Positions 35,720 to 43,864 of a stretch of DNA of 64,000 bases are shown here, piece by piece. Under the pieces are notes generated by a model, which saw nothing but the letters and a program-made list of their open reading frames with translations, was not told the DNA's origin and searched no databases. The DNA is taken from the NCBI GenBank assembly GCA_021816765.1, contig JAKAXB010000006.1:1-64000 (forward strand), given 5' to 3'. Numbering within the stretch: the first letter of the stretch is position 1; each line of letters begins with the position of its first letter. Source of the stretch: Natronospirales bacterium (GTDB taxonomy: Bacteria; Pseudomonadota; Gammaproteobacteria; Natronospirales; REEB76). The position numbers were made by a program, and so were the translations under genes.

Positions 35720-36466
35720 TCAGGCCATGTACATGCCACCATTGACGTGCAGGGTCTCGCCAGTAATATAAGCGGCCGCCGGCGAGGCCAGAAACAGTAC
35801 TGCCTGGGCGATATCCTCGGGCGTGCCGAGGCGTTCCAGTGGGACCTGCGTGAGCATCGCGGCCCGCTGTTCCGTGCTAAGGGCACGGGTCATATCGGTG
35901 TCAATAAAGCCCGGCGCAACGGCGTTGACCGTAACATTGCGGGAACCGATTTCCCGGGCCAGTGACTTGGTGAAGCCGAGGATGCCTGCCTTGGCGGCGC
36001 AGTAATTGGCTTGGCCGGGATTGCCCACCGCACCCACCACGGAGGAAATATTAATGATGCGGCCGCGGCGGGTCTTCATCATGCCCCGCAAGCAGGCTTT
36101 GGAGAGGCGGAACACCGAACCCAAGTCGGTGTTGATGACTGCGTCCCAATCCTCATCCCGCATGCGCATGAGCAGGGTGTCGCGGGCGATGCCGGCATTG
36201 TTCACCAGAATGCTGACGTTGCCGAACTCCCCGTGTACCGTCTTCAGCGCCTCGTCCACCGAGACACTGCTGGCCACATCCAGTATCAGTCCTCTGCCTC
36301 TGATACCCTCCGCCCCCAAGTAGGCGCTGATGCGCCCGGCTCCCTCCGAGGTGGTGGCGGTACCCACCAGCGTAGCTCCCGCCTGGCCTAAGGCCAGGGC
36401 AATAGCCCGGCCGATACCGCGGGTGGCGCCTGTCACCAGGGCGATGTCATCGCTGAGCAGATTCAT
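35720..36466 (-). CDS. fabG: 3-oxoacyl-ACP reductase
   Basis: The 248-residue short-chain dehydrogenase reduces 3-oxoacyl-ACP with NADPH. It shows ATRGIGRAIA, NNAG and the catalytic YCAAKAG (Tyr, Lys) with ISSVVGAVG (Ser). The start overlaps the fabD stop by four bases. Confidence 0.96.
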   Translation of the reverse strand: MNLLSDDIALVTGATRGIGRAIALALGQAGATLVGTATTSEGAGRISAYLGAEGIRGRGLILDVASSVSVDEALKTVHGEFGNVSILVNNAGIARDTLLMRMRDEDWDAVINTDLGSVFRLSKACLRGMMKTRRGRIINISSVVGAVGNPGQANYCAAKAGILGFTKSLAREIGSRNVTVNAVAPGFIDTDMTRALSTEQRAAMLTQVPLERLGTPEDIAQAVLFLASPAAAYITGETLHVNGGMYMA

Positions 36467-37407
36467 GCCGCTTTCACCGCAGCCAATGCGGCCTCCAAGC
36501 TTGCTGGGTTGTACACGGCATAGGCCGCCATCGTCTTGCTGATACGTTTGTTCAGCCCCGCCAGCACCTTGCCGGGACCCAGTTCCACCAGTTTGTGGAT
36601 GCCTTTCCCTTCCAGATAGCGGATGGTTTCTACCCAGCGCACAGGTTTGTAGAGTTGGGTCTGCAGGGCTATGCGGATCGCCTGGTTCTCTTCATGAGTG
36701 GCTACATCCACATTATGGATAACTGGGATGGAAGGCCGCCTGATCGCTATTCCCGCCAGCCGGGCAGACAGGCGCTCTGACGCCGATATCATCAGGGTGC
36801 AATGGGAAGGGACGCTGACCGGCAGCAGGAGGCTGCGCCCGGCACCCCTGGCGCTGCAAACCTCCATGGTTCGTTCCACAGCGGCTTTATGGCCGGCGAT
36901 GACCACTTGGCCGGGGGCGTTGAAATTCACCGCCTCCACCACCTGGCCCTGGGCAGCCTCGGCGCAGGCATCACGCACCGTGTCATCCTCCAGCCCCAGA
37001 ATGGCCGCCATGGCACCGGTTCCGGCTGGGACTGCTAGTTGCATGACTTGGCCGCGAAATTCCACCAGTTTTATCGCCGTGGTGAAATCCAGCACCCCGG
37101 CACAGACCAAGGCGGTGTACTCACCCAGGCTATGGCCGGCCATATAGGCCGGCTGAGGGCCACCTTGGGCCCGCCATACTCGCCACACGGCCACACTGGC
37201 AGCCAGCAGGGCGGGCTGGGTGCGCTCGGTAGCGTTCAGCTGCGCCTCGGGACCTTGCTGGACCAACGCCCATAAATCATAACCTAAAATCTCGGAAGCC
37301 TCTATAAATGTTTGTTTTATATCAGTAAAATACTCACTAAACTCTGTGAGCATGCCCACGGTTTGAGAACCTTGACCGGGAAATGCGACGACAAACGTCA
37401 TGGACAT
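36463..37407 (-). CDS. fabD: Malonyl-CoA:ACP transacylase
   Basis: The 314-residue enzyme loads malonyl onto ACP. It has the N-terminal FPGQGSQTVGM and the nucleophile elbow GHSLGEYTALV. I chose ATG 37407 with gggga upstream; ATG 37401 is an alternative. The usual upstream fabH and plsX are not here; a rhombosortase gene occupies that side. Confidence 0.95.
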   Translation of the reverse strand: MSMTFVVAFPGQGSQTVGMLTEFSEYFTDIKQTFIEASEILGYDLWALVQQGPEAQLNATERTQPALLAASVAVWRVWRAQGGPQPAYMAGHSLGEYTALVCAGVLDFTTAIKLVEFRGQVMQLAVPAGTGAMAAILGLEDDTVRDACAEAAQGQVVEAVNFNAPGQVVIAGHKAAVERTMEVCSARGAGRSLLLPVSVPSHCTLMISASERLSARLAGIAIRRPSIPVIHNVDVATHEENQAIRIALQTQLYKPVRWVETIRYLEGKGIHKLVELGPGKVLAGLNKRISKTMAAYAVYNPASLEAALAAVKAA

Positions 37408-37429
37408 GGATATCCCCAAAAGCGGCGGA

Positions 37430-38047
37430 TTATACCCGCCCGGCCTGCCCGAACAGCCGCGGCCAAATCAACAGCGCGATCCCCAGCAGGGCGCCGGTCA
37501 GGGCACCATACAAATGAGCATCCACCACCACCGGGCCACCAGTGGTGGCCACGGAAAAAGGCAACGGTCCCAAGGTCTGTTCATATATGAGCTTCAAAAT
37601 CAGAAAAACCGCCAGCACCCAACCCAGCCAGTCGCGGCGCTGCATAAGCAGCATGGCCCCGGCAAGCCACAGGGTGTTCAGAGCCCCGGAGATACCCACA
37701 TACCAGCGCAGAGCGGGATCTCCCAGATACAGGCCTATGCCGACCCCCAGCGAACCCAGCACCACCAGCAGGGGGCAGCGCCAGCCGGGCAGGAGCTCTT
37801 CGAACAGCAGCCACAGCAGCATATAACCCGCCATGTCTTCCGCCAGATGGCCCCAGCCGAGATGCACGAAGTTACCGGTAAATATCCGCCACACCTGACC
37901 ATGCAGGATGGCCACGCGGTCATACTGCAGTGCATGACGCACCGGCTCGCCGCCCAATGCCAGAAGCACACAAGGCATCAGCACCACCAGCATCGGCCAG
38001 AGGCGCTGCATATTCCAGCGGGAACCTTGTGACACCGGCAGAGTCAT
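37430..38047 (-). CDS. rrtA: Rhombosortase (rhomboid-family intramembrane protease)
   Basis: The 205-residue product has about six membrane helices. The rhomboid catalytic serine is in YVGISGALNTLW and the histidine in DAHLYGALTGAL; an early HLGWGHLAEDMAGY segment holds additional conserved residues. This size and pattern match rhombosortases, which process GlyGly-CTERM proteins secreted by type II systems. The divergent neighbour is gspG, which fits. Confidence 0.82.
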   Translation of the reverse strand: MTLPVSQGSRWNMQRLWPMLVVLMPCVLLALGGEPVRHALQYDRVAILHGQVWRIFTGNFVHLGWGHLAEDMAGYMLLWLLFEELLPGWRCPLLVVLGSLGVGIGLYLGDPALRWYVGISGALNTLWLAGAMLLMQRRDWLGWVLAVFLILKLIYEQTLGPLPFSVATTGGPVVVDAHLYGALTGALLGIALLIWPRLFGQAGRV

Positions 38048-38130
38048 CGGAAAAATGGGGAATCCGTTGTTGTATGATGAGTTTGTATTTCGGAACGCAC
38101 TTTAACCCAACTCCCCCAAGCAAATCAGCC

Positions 38131-38592
38131 ATGCAGCTACATAAACAGTTTTCCGGCTTCACCCTCATCGAAGTGATGGTGGTGGTTGTGATCCTCGGTA
38201 TTCTTGCCTCCATCATCGTGCCCAAGATCATGAACAAGCCCGATGAGGCGCGCATCGTGAAGGCCAAGCAGGATATTCGCGCCATCCAGTCAGCGCTGGA
38301 AATGTACAAGCTCGACAATTATGCCTATCCCACCACCGACCAGGGACTGCAGGCACTGGTGCAAAAGCCCAGCACCGATCCCGTACCACCCCATTGGAAA
38401 CAATATCTCGACCGCATGCCCATTGACCCCTGGGGTCACCCGTATCAGTACCTCAATCCCGGCGTACATGGACAGATTGATATCTGGTCCTATGGACCGA
38501 AAGGTCCGTCGAGCGGTACCAGCAGCAGCACAGTCATCGGCAATTGGAATCTGGATGATAACGGCAGCAATAACAGCAGCGGTGGCAGCTGA
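38131..38592 (+). CDS. gspG: Type II secretion major pseudopilin GspG
   Basis: The 153-residue protein has the prepilin cleavage motif FSG/FTLIEVMVVVVILGILAS and the GspG core YKLDNYAYPTTDQGLQAL with DPWGHPYQY. The C-terminus is a Ser/Gly/Asn-rich tail of unusual length. I chose ATG 38131; a longer frame upstream would add an unlikely leader. It begins gspGHIJKLMN. Confidence 0.93.
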   Translation: MQLHKQFSGFTLIEVMVVVVILGILASIIVPKIMNKPDEARIVKAKQDIRAIQSALEMYKLDNYAYPTTDQGLQALVQKPSTDPVPPHWKQYLDRMPIDPWGHPYQYLNPGVHGQIDIWSYGPKGPSSGTSSSTVIGNWNLDDNGSNNSSGGS

Positions 38593-38618
38593 CGCTGCCC
38601 GTCCAAGGGTGCAGTACG

Positions 38619-39179
38619 GTGCCATCGCGTTTAAGGGGTTTCACGCTGATTGAGCTGCTGGTGGTGTTGGTCATTGTCAGTATCATCAGCGCCGCCGCCG
38701 TGCTGTCGCTCGGTGCCCTGGACGGCAGCCCACCGGCGAAACACGCGGCCGAACAACTCGCGGCACTGGCGGATCTTGCCGCACAACAAGCGGTGATGCA
38801 GGGCCGGCAATACGGTCTGCGGGTGTTACCACACGCTTATGAATTCCTGCTTTACGATGGCAGCAACTGGTCGCCGGTACAGAATGACAATCTGCTGCGG
38901 GTGCGACAATTGGGCAATGATGTCAGCCTGTCCCTGCAACTGGAAGGCACCGCCGTCATCCTGCCCAAAAACAATAATAAAAACGGCGCAGGTAGCGACA
39001 GCAACGACGGCTCCGGCAAACAGGCGATAAAACCGCAAATTATGCTGCTTTCCAGCGGTGAAATCACGCCATTTCAGATTACCGTGAGCGCTAGCGTCAG
39101 CAGCACGCAATACCTGGTGAAGGGAGATCTGTTGCACGGTATCCGATTCCTGCCGTCGCACGCATCGGCCGGTCGCTGA
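38619..39179 (+). CDS. gspH: Type II secretion minor pseudopilin GspH
   Basis: The 186-residue protein starts with a short leader and the cleavage motif RG/FTLIELLVVLVIVSIISA. It has a GspH-like C-terminal beta domain interrupted by a low-complexity Asn/Gly/Ser insert (about residues 109-127). The start is GTG 38619, as no ATG is available. Confidence 0.87.
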   Translation: MPSRLRGFTLIELLVVLVIVSIISAAAVLSLGALDGSPPAKHAAEQLAALADLAAQQAVMQGRQYGLRVLPHAYEFLLYDGSNWSPVQNDNLLRVRQLGNDVSLSLQLEGTAVILPKNNNKNGAGSDSNDGSGKQAIKPQIMLLSSGEITPFQITVSASVSSTQYLVKGDLLHGIRFLPSHASAGR

Positions 39180-39180
39180 C

Positions 39181-39627
39181 ATGTATCGCCCTCTCAGAAA
39201 ATCACCGGAAGGGTTCACATTGCTGGAAGTGCTGATTGCACTGGCGGTCGTGGCCATCGGCATGCTTGCGGTTATTGGCACCGCGGCCACCAGCACGCGC
39301 CGCGCCGGTGAATTGCGCGATGAGACATTTGCTCACTGGGTGGCCATGAATGAGCTCACCACACTGCGCCTGGCACCCGCCTGGCCCCACCTTGGCACGC
39401 TGAAGGGCTACTCCGACATGGCGGGCCAGAAGTGGGGCTGGCAGGCGGCCGTCAGCAAGACCTCAGACCCCGATCTGTTACGCGTAGATATCGCCGTGAG
39501 CAGCGCGCTGGCGCCGAAAGCCGTGATTAACAGCCTGACCGGTTTCATCGGCCGGCCGCTGCCCATGACTCCCGTTCCATCTGCGAGCGTGCCGCCGCAA
39601 GCCAACGGCGGTGTCGCAGCGCCGTGA
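39181..39627 (+). CDS. gspI: Type II secretion minor pseudopilin GspI
   Basis: The 148-residue protein has EG/FTLLEVLIALAVVAIGML and the family phrase AHWVAMNELTTLRL. It forms the pseudopilus tip with GspJ and GspK. It starts one base after gspH ends and overlaps gspJ by four bases. Confidence 0.9.
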   Translation: MYRPLRKSPEGFTLLEVLIALAVVAIGMLAVIGTAATSTRRAGELRDETFAHWVAMNELTTLRLAPAWPHLGTLKGYSDMAGQKWGWQAAVSKTSDPDLLRVDIAVSSALAPKAVINSLTGFIGRPLPMTPVPSASVPPQANGGVAAP

Positions 39628-40238
39628 ACAGCAAGCTACGCGGCTTCACACTGATTGAACTGCTGGTGGCGGTGGCCATCTTCGCAGTGGTCGCCGCGCT
39701 CGCCTACGGCGGCCTTGACACTGTCATACATCAGCGTGAACAAAATACCGCTGTGATGGGCCGGTTGCGCGTAGTACAACAGGCCTTCACCATCCTGGCT
39801 AGCGACTTTGCCCAGCTGGAACCGAGACCGGTACGCGACCCGCTGGGCGGCACTCCGTTGCCGGCTTTCGCCGCTGCCCCGCAAGACATGCCGCAGGTCA
39901 CCTTCACGCGCGGCGGCTGGACGAACCCTCTGGCGGAGGTGCGCAGCACCGAAGAGCGGGTGGCGTATGAGCTTGACAAGAACACGCTGGTGCGTATCTC
40001 CTGGCCGGAGCTGGACAGCACACCAGAGGCCAAACCGCTGAAACAGGCCCTGCTCCCCCACGTTACCTCGTTTGACATGCGTTTCCTGGACAGCAGCGGT
40101 CAATGGCAGAACCAGTGGCCGCCGCTCAATGCCGATGCCAACGCCTACCTCGCGCAACTGCCCCGGGCGGTGGAAATCAGCGTGACCTTGCAAGACTGGG
40201 GCCGAATCACGCGCATCATCGAGGTGGCCGCGCCATGA
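39624..40238 (+). CDS. gspJ: Type II secretion minor pseudopilin GspJ
   Basis: The 204-residue protein has the cleavage motif RG/FTLIELLVAVAIFAVVAALAYGGL and the GspJ phrases FTILASDFAQLEPRPVRD and VAYELDKNTLVRISWP. The start is GTG 39624 inside the gspI stop overlap. Confidence 0.92.
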   Translation: MNSKLRGFTLIELLVAVAIFAVVAALAYGGLDTVIHQREQNTAVMGRLRVVQQAFTILASDFAQLEPRPVRDPLGGTPLPAFAAAPQDMPQVTFTRGGWTNPLAEVRSTEERVAYELDKNTLVRISWPELDSTPEAKPLKQALLPHVTSFDMRFLDSSGQWQNQWPPLNADANAYLAQLPRAVEISVTLQDWGRITRIIEVAAP

Positions 40239-41221
40239 AAGCTCCGCGGTACCCGGCGCACCATGCGAAACAGCGCGGCGTGGCCCTGTTGATCGCCTTG
40301 GTGATTCTGGCCATCGCTGCCACGCTTGCCACCGGTATGATCTGGAACCGCGAGCTGGATATTCGTCGTACCGCCAATATCATTCACGGGGACCAGGCCA
40401 TGGAATATGCCCTCGGTGCCGAGGCCTGGGCGGAACAGATCCTGCAACGTGATTTTCAACAGAACCCCCAGATAACGGACCTGACCCAGGACTGGGCCAT
40501 GCAATTGCCGCCGCTGCCAGTGCAAGGGGGATCCATCACTGGCCGCCTGCAAGACCTGCAGGGCCTGTTCAATGTAAACAATCTGGCCAGCACCAGTGCA
40601 CCGCAAGCCGCGGCCGCACTGCAACAGTTCCAGCGCCTGCTGATGGCCCTCAACATTGATCCGGCAATCGCCAACGCGGTGGCTGACTGGGTGAATGCAG
40701 GCACGCAACCACACATTCCAGGCGGGGCCGGGGATGAGTTCTATTCCCGGCTGACACCACCCTATCTGACGGCCGAGCGCCCCATGAGCGACATCAGTGA
40801 ACTGCTGCTGGTGAAAGGCGTCACACCGGCAATCTATGCCCGGCTCCTGCCCTATGTCTGCGCCCTGCCCCTGCAACCGCCCGGATCGGTGCCCGGCATG
40901 GCAATGACCCCCACGGCGATCAATATCAACACCGCCCCTGCCGTGGTGCTCATGTCGCTGAACACCGGCATCAGCGCAGAAGCGGCCGCAGCGGCGGTGC
41001 AGACCCGCACCCGACACCCCTTCCAGTCTGCCCAAGATCTGACGCAACTCTTGCAAGGCATCACTACCGCACCCGGCATACTTCCAAGCCTGACCAGCGA
41101 TTATTTCCGGCTGACGGCACAGGTGCGCATTGGCAGCACCCAGATCACCCTGTACAGTCTTTTATACCGTAACCAAACCGGCGGCACCGTCGCCATCCAG
41201 CGGACTTTTGGAACCTTGTGA
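40235..41221 (+). CDS. gspK: Type II secretion minor pseudopilin GspK
   Basis: The 328-residue protein is the large tip pseudopilin. Its N-terminus (KQRGVALLIALVILAIAATLA) lacks the Glu5 of the other pseudopilins, as usual for GspK. INTAPAVVLMSLNTGISAEAA forms the helix-hairpin-like domain. It overlaps gspJ by four bases and gspL by one base. Confidence 0.93.
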   Translation: MKAPRYPAHHAKQRGVALLIALVILAIAATLATGMIWNRELDIRRTANIIHGDQAMEYALGAEAWAEQILQRDFQQNPQITDLTQDWAMQLPPLPVQGGSITGRLQDLQGLFNVNNLASTSAPQAAAALQQFQRLLMALNIDPAIANAVADWVNAGTQPHIPGGAGDEFYSRLTPPYLTAERPMSDISELLLVKGVTPAIYARLLPYVCALPLQPPGSVPGMAMTPTAININTAPAVVLMSLNTGISAEAAAAAVQTRTRHPFQSAQDLTQLLQGITTAPGILPSLTSDYFRLTAQVRIGSTQITLYSLLYRNQTGGTVAIQRTFGTL

Positions 41222-42453
41222 TGACTGAAACCCTGCTATTGCGCATGCCCGAAGCAGGCCGGCCGGCGAACTGGCTGGTGGTGGATGCCTTCGGCAACCG
41301 CATGGGTCAAGTGCAGGGCGGTACGCTGGCTGAAGCAGGGCCGTTTGCTGCCGGCCGCCGTGTGCGGGTGTATGTGCCTGGTTCCGCTGTTACGCTGTTT
41401 CATGTGGCTATTCCCTCACATAATTTGCACAAAATCCTGCAGGCCGCGCCTTTTGCACTAGAGGATAAACTTGCGGAGGATGTGGAGACACTGCACTTCG
41501 CTGTCGGCAGGCGCGCAGGTAATGCTTACCCCATTGCGGTAGTGGCACGCGCGCGCATGCGGCAATGGCTGGATGAGCTTGCCGCCGCCGGCCTTAAGCC
41601 AGCCGAAATAATCCCCGACATGCTGGCTCTGCCGACACGCGATAACACTCTCATCGTTGTACAGGATGGTGAACACCTGTTGGCGCGTTTCCCCGACGGC
41701 ACGGCCCTGGCTGCAGAAACCTCGCTGATGCCGTTGCTGATTCAGCGTTATCAGGCGATGCTCGATGAAACCCTGCGCTGCACCCATGCCCTGATCCATG
41801 CCCCGGATGAGACGGCGGTACAGGCTATAACCCACACCCTCGGCGATCTGCACATGGAACCCGCCTACCGGCCCCTGAATGGCGATGCCATAACCCTCAT
41901 GGCCGTGACAGCGCAGAATGCCTGGACAATTGATCTGCTGCAGGGTGAATTCCGTCTGCATGGCGGCATGAACGAACACTGGCAACATTGGCGTACCGCC
42001 GCAATGCTGCTGATCGCGCTGTGTACAGCGGTCATCGCGCAGCAGGGTGTAAGTTATTTCCGCCTCCGGCATGAAGCGGCGTCACTGGATACGCAGGTAG
42101 CCACGTTGTTCCATGCGGCACTGCCTGACGTGCATCGCATGGTTCGCCCCCGGGCGCAAATGCAACAACGACTCAGCCAGCTTACGGGCGGAAACGGCAA
42201 TACCGATGGGCCGCTACGTATACTGATGGCGGTGGGCAATGCCCTGCAATCCCAAAGTGGTGTGCAACTACAGGGCTTCAGTTACCACGGCGGCACCTTG
42301 CAATTGCAACTGCAGGCGAGTGGCATTGATGCGCTCAATAACGTGAAATCTGTCCTGGCCCGGAACACTGCCTTCAGCGTGAACCTCGATTCGGTAAATA
42401 GCGGTGCGGGTCAGACCACGGGTCGCCTGACCATCAGTGGGAGCGGTGCATGA
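41221..42453 (+). CDS. gspL: Type II secretion inner-membrane platform protein GspL
   Basis: The 410-residue protein has the actin-like cytoplasmic domain of GspL (VRVYVPGSAVTLFHVAIP, KILQAAPFALEDKLAEDVE), one transmembrane helix (about 257-277) and a periplasmic ferredoxin-like part. GspL links the GspE ATPase to GspM. ATG 41221 or GTG 41218 can start it. Confidence 0.92.
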   Translation: MTETLLLRMPEAGRPANWLVVDAFGNRMGQVQGGTLAEAGPFAAGRRVRVYVPGSAVTLFHVAIPSHNLHKILQAAPFALEDKLAEDVETLHFAVGRRAGNAYPIAVVARARMRQWLDELAAAGLKPAEIIPDMLALPTRDNTLIVVQDGEHLLARFPDGTALAAETSLMPLLIQRYQAMLDETLRCTHALIHAPDETAVQAITHTLGDLHMEPAYRPLNGDAITLMAVTAQNAWTIDLLQGEFRLHGGMNEHWQHWRTAAMLLIALCTAVIAQQGVSYFRLRHEAASLDTQVATLFHAALPDVHRMVRPRAQMQQRLSQLTGGNGNTDGPLRILMAVGNALQSQSGVQLQGFSYHGGTLQLQLQASGIDALNNVKSVLARNTAFSVNLDSVNSGAGQTTGRLTISGSGA

Positions 42454-42944
42454 GCCTGCAGCAGTTGCGTCAATGGTTCATGGCACTGGAAAAGCGTGAG
42501 CGCATGATACTCGCCGGCGGCGGCCTGATTCTGTGCAGCGTCATTATTTATGCCGGTGTCCTCAGCCCGTATCTCAGTCACCGCCATGCCCTGCTTGTCC
42601 AGGTACGGGAACAACGCGCACGGTTGGCCTGGATGCGCCCGGCGGCAAACCGGATTAAATTGCTGAGCGGTAAGCGCCCAACCGCATTGCCCGGAGGCTC
42701 GCTGCTCAGCACCGTGAACAGCAGCGCGGCCAGCGCCGGATTGGGTAGCGCCTTGCAGCAAGCTCAACAGGAAAGCGATGGTTCGGTGCGCGTGCAACTC
42801 AGTGCCGCGGCTTTCGATTCTCTGGTGCGCTGGCTAAGCGATATGCGGCAAACGTATGGCGTTATGCCCAGCGATATGACGGTGGAACGCGGTAGTGGAC
42901 CCGGCCTCGTGAACGCCAGCATCAAACTGCGGCCCCCCCCATGA
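42450..42944 (+). CDS. gspM: Type II secretion protein GspM
   Basis: The 164-residue protein has an N-terminal amphipathic piece with LEKRERMILAGGGLILCSVIIY (one membrane helix) and a periplasmic ferredoxin-like domain. It pairs with GspL. It overlaps gspL and gspN by four bases. Confidence 0.9.
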   Translation: MSLQQLRQWFMALEKRERMILAGGGLILCSVIIYAGVLSPYLSHRHALLVQVREQRARLAWMRPAANRIKLLSGKRPTALPGGSLLSTVNSSAASAGLGSALQQAQQESDGSVRVQLSAAAFDSLVRWLSDMRQTYGVMPSDMTVERGSGPGLVNASIKLRPPP

Positions 42945-43696
42945 AACGCCATACCTGGCGTTGGGGGCTGCTCGGGCTGACTGCTTATCTCCTTTTCCTG
43001 TTGGCCACCCTGCCTGCCGTCTATGCCACCGCCTGGTTGGAAAAGCGTCTGCCGCAGGTGCAACTGGCAGGTGTGGACGGCAGTATTTGGTCGGGCGCAG
43101 CGCGGGAATTCACCTACAGCGGCCGCTCTTGGGGCGCCTTGCGATGGCACTTTGATTGGCGCGCACCCTTCAGCGGCCACCTGGGATACCGCCTGCAACT
43201 GCACGGCGCCGGTAACACACTTCAAGGAAGAATCGCCGCCAGTGCCGCCGGCACGCTGTTCTTCCAGGATGTGCGGGGTCAACTGCCGGTGACGGAAATT
43301 GAGCTCTGGGTGCCACTGCCGCCCGGCAGCATTGATGGCACCTTGAGCCTGCAACTCGTCCGTTTGGTGCTTGCACACGGTCGGCCCATTGCAGCGCAGG
43401 GTAACGTGACGCTCACCGGCGCGACCCTCAACTGGCCTCAAGCCGTGGCCCTGGGAAGTTACCAGCTGAAGCTGCGGACCCATTCCGGCACAGGGATCGA
43501 AGGCAGCTTGCTGGATACCAGCGGACCCCTGATGTTGCAGGGCACCTTGAACCTCGCCCCCGATGGGCATTACCAGCTCAGTGGCCGCCTTGCTTCACGC
43601 GATCCGGGCGATGCTGCCATCAGCCATTTGCTGCAATACTTGGGACCGGTCAATGCCGCCGGAAATCATCCATTTCAGTTTTCCGGTCAGTGGTGA
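42941..43696 (+). CDS. gspN: Type II secretion protein GspN
   Basis: The 251-residue protein has one N-terminal membrane helix followed by a beta-rich periplasmic domain with the GspN-family phrases DGSIWSGAAREFTYSGRSWG and LRWHFDWRAPFSG. It ends this gsp block; gspC, D, E and F are not in the window and must be encoded elsewhere. Confidence 0.87.
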   Translation: MKRHTWRWGLLGLTAYLLFLLATLPAVYATAWLEKRLPQVQLAGVDGSIWSGAAREFTYSGRSWGALRWHFDWRAPFSGHLGYRLQLHGAGNTLQGRIAASAAGTLFFQDVRGQLPVTEIELWVPLPPGSIDGTLSLQLVRLVLAHGRPIAAQGNVTLTGATLNWPQAVALGSYQLKLRTHSGTGIEGSLLDTSGPLMLQGTLNLAPDGHYQLSGRLASRDPGDAAISHLLQYLGPVNAAGNHPFQFSGQW

Positions 43697-43864
43697 GCCT
43701 GTCAAGTGGACTATAATCAATAATAATTTCATTATGTTATAGAAATAACCTACGTAAGATTCTGAGATAAATGCGGTAGCAACCCAGCACCTTCATGGAT
43801 CGGTGGTCATCCAAATTGCCGCTCAAAACATCACCACCGCCATTTTTATGGTCAAATTACGCCT
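43697..43864 (+). promoter_or_regulatory. AT-rich intergenic stretch with a TATAAT box
   Basis: The region upstream of the GGDEF-EAL gene is AT-rich, with tataat at 43712-43717. No good -35 lies 17 bases before it, so the promoter call is tentative. No terminator hairpin with a T-run was seen after gspN. Confidence 0.3.
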
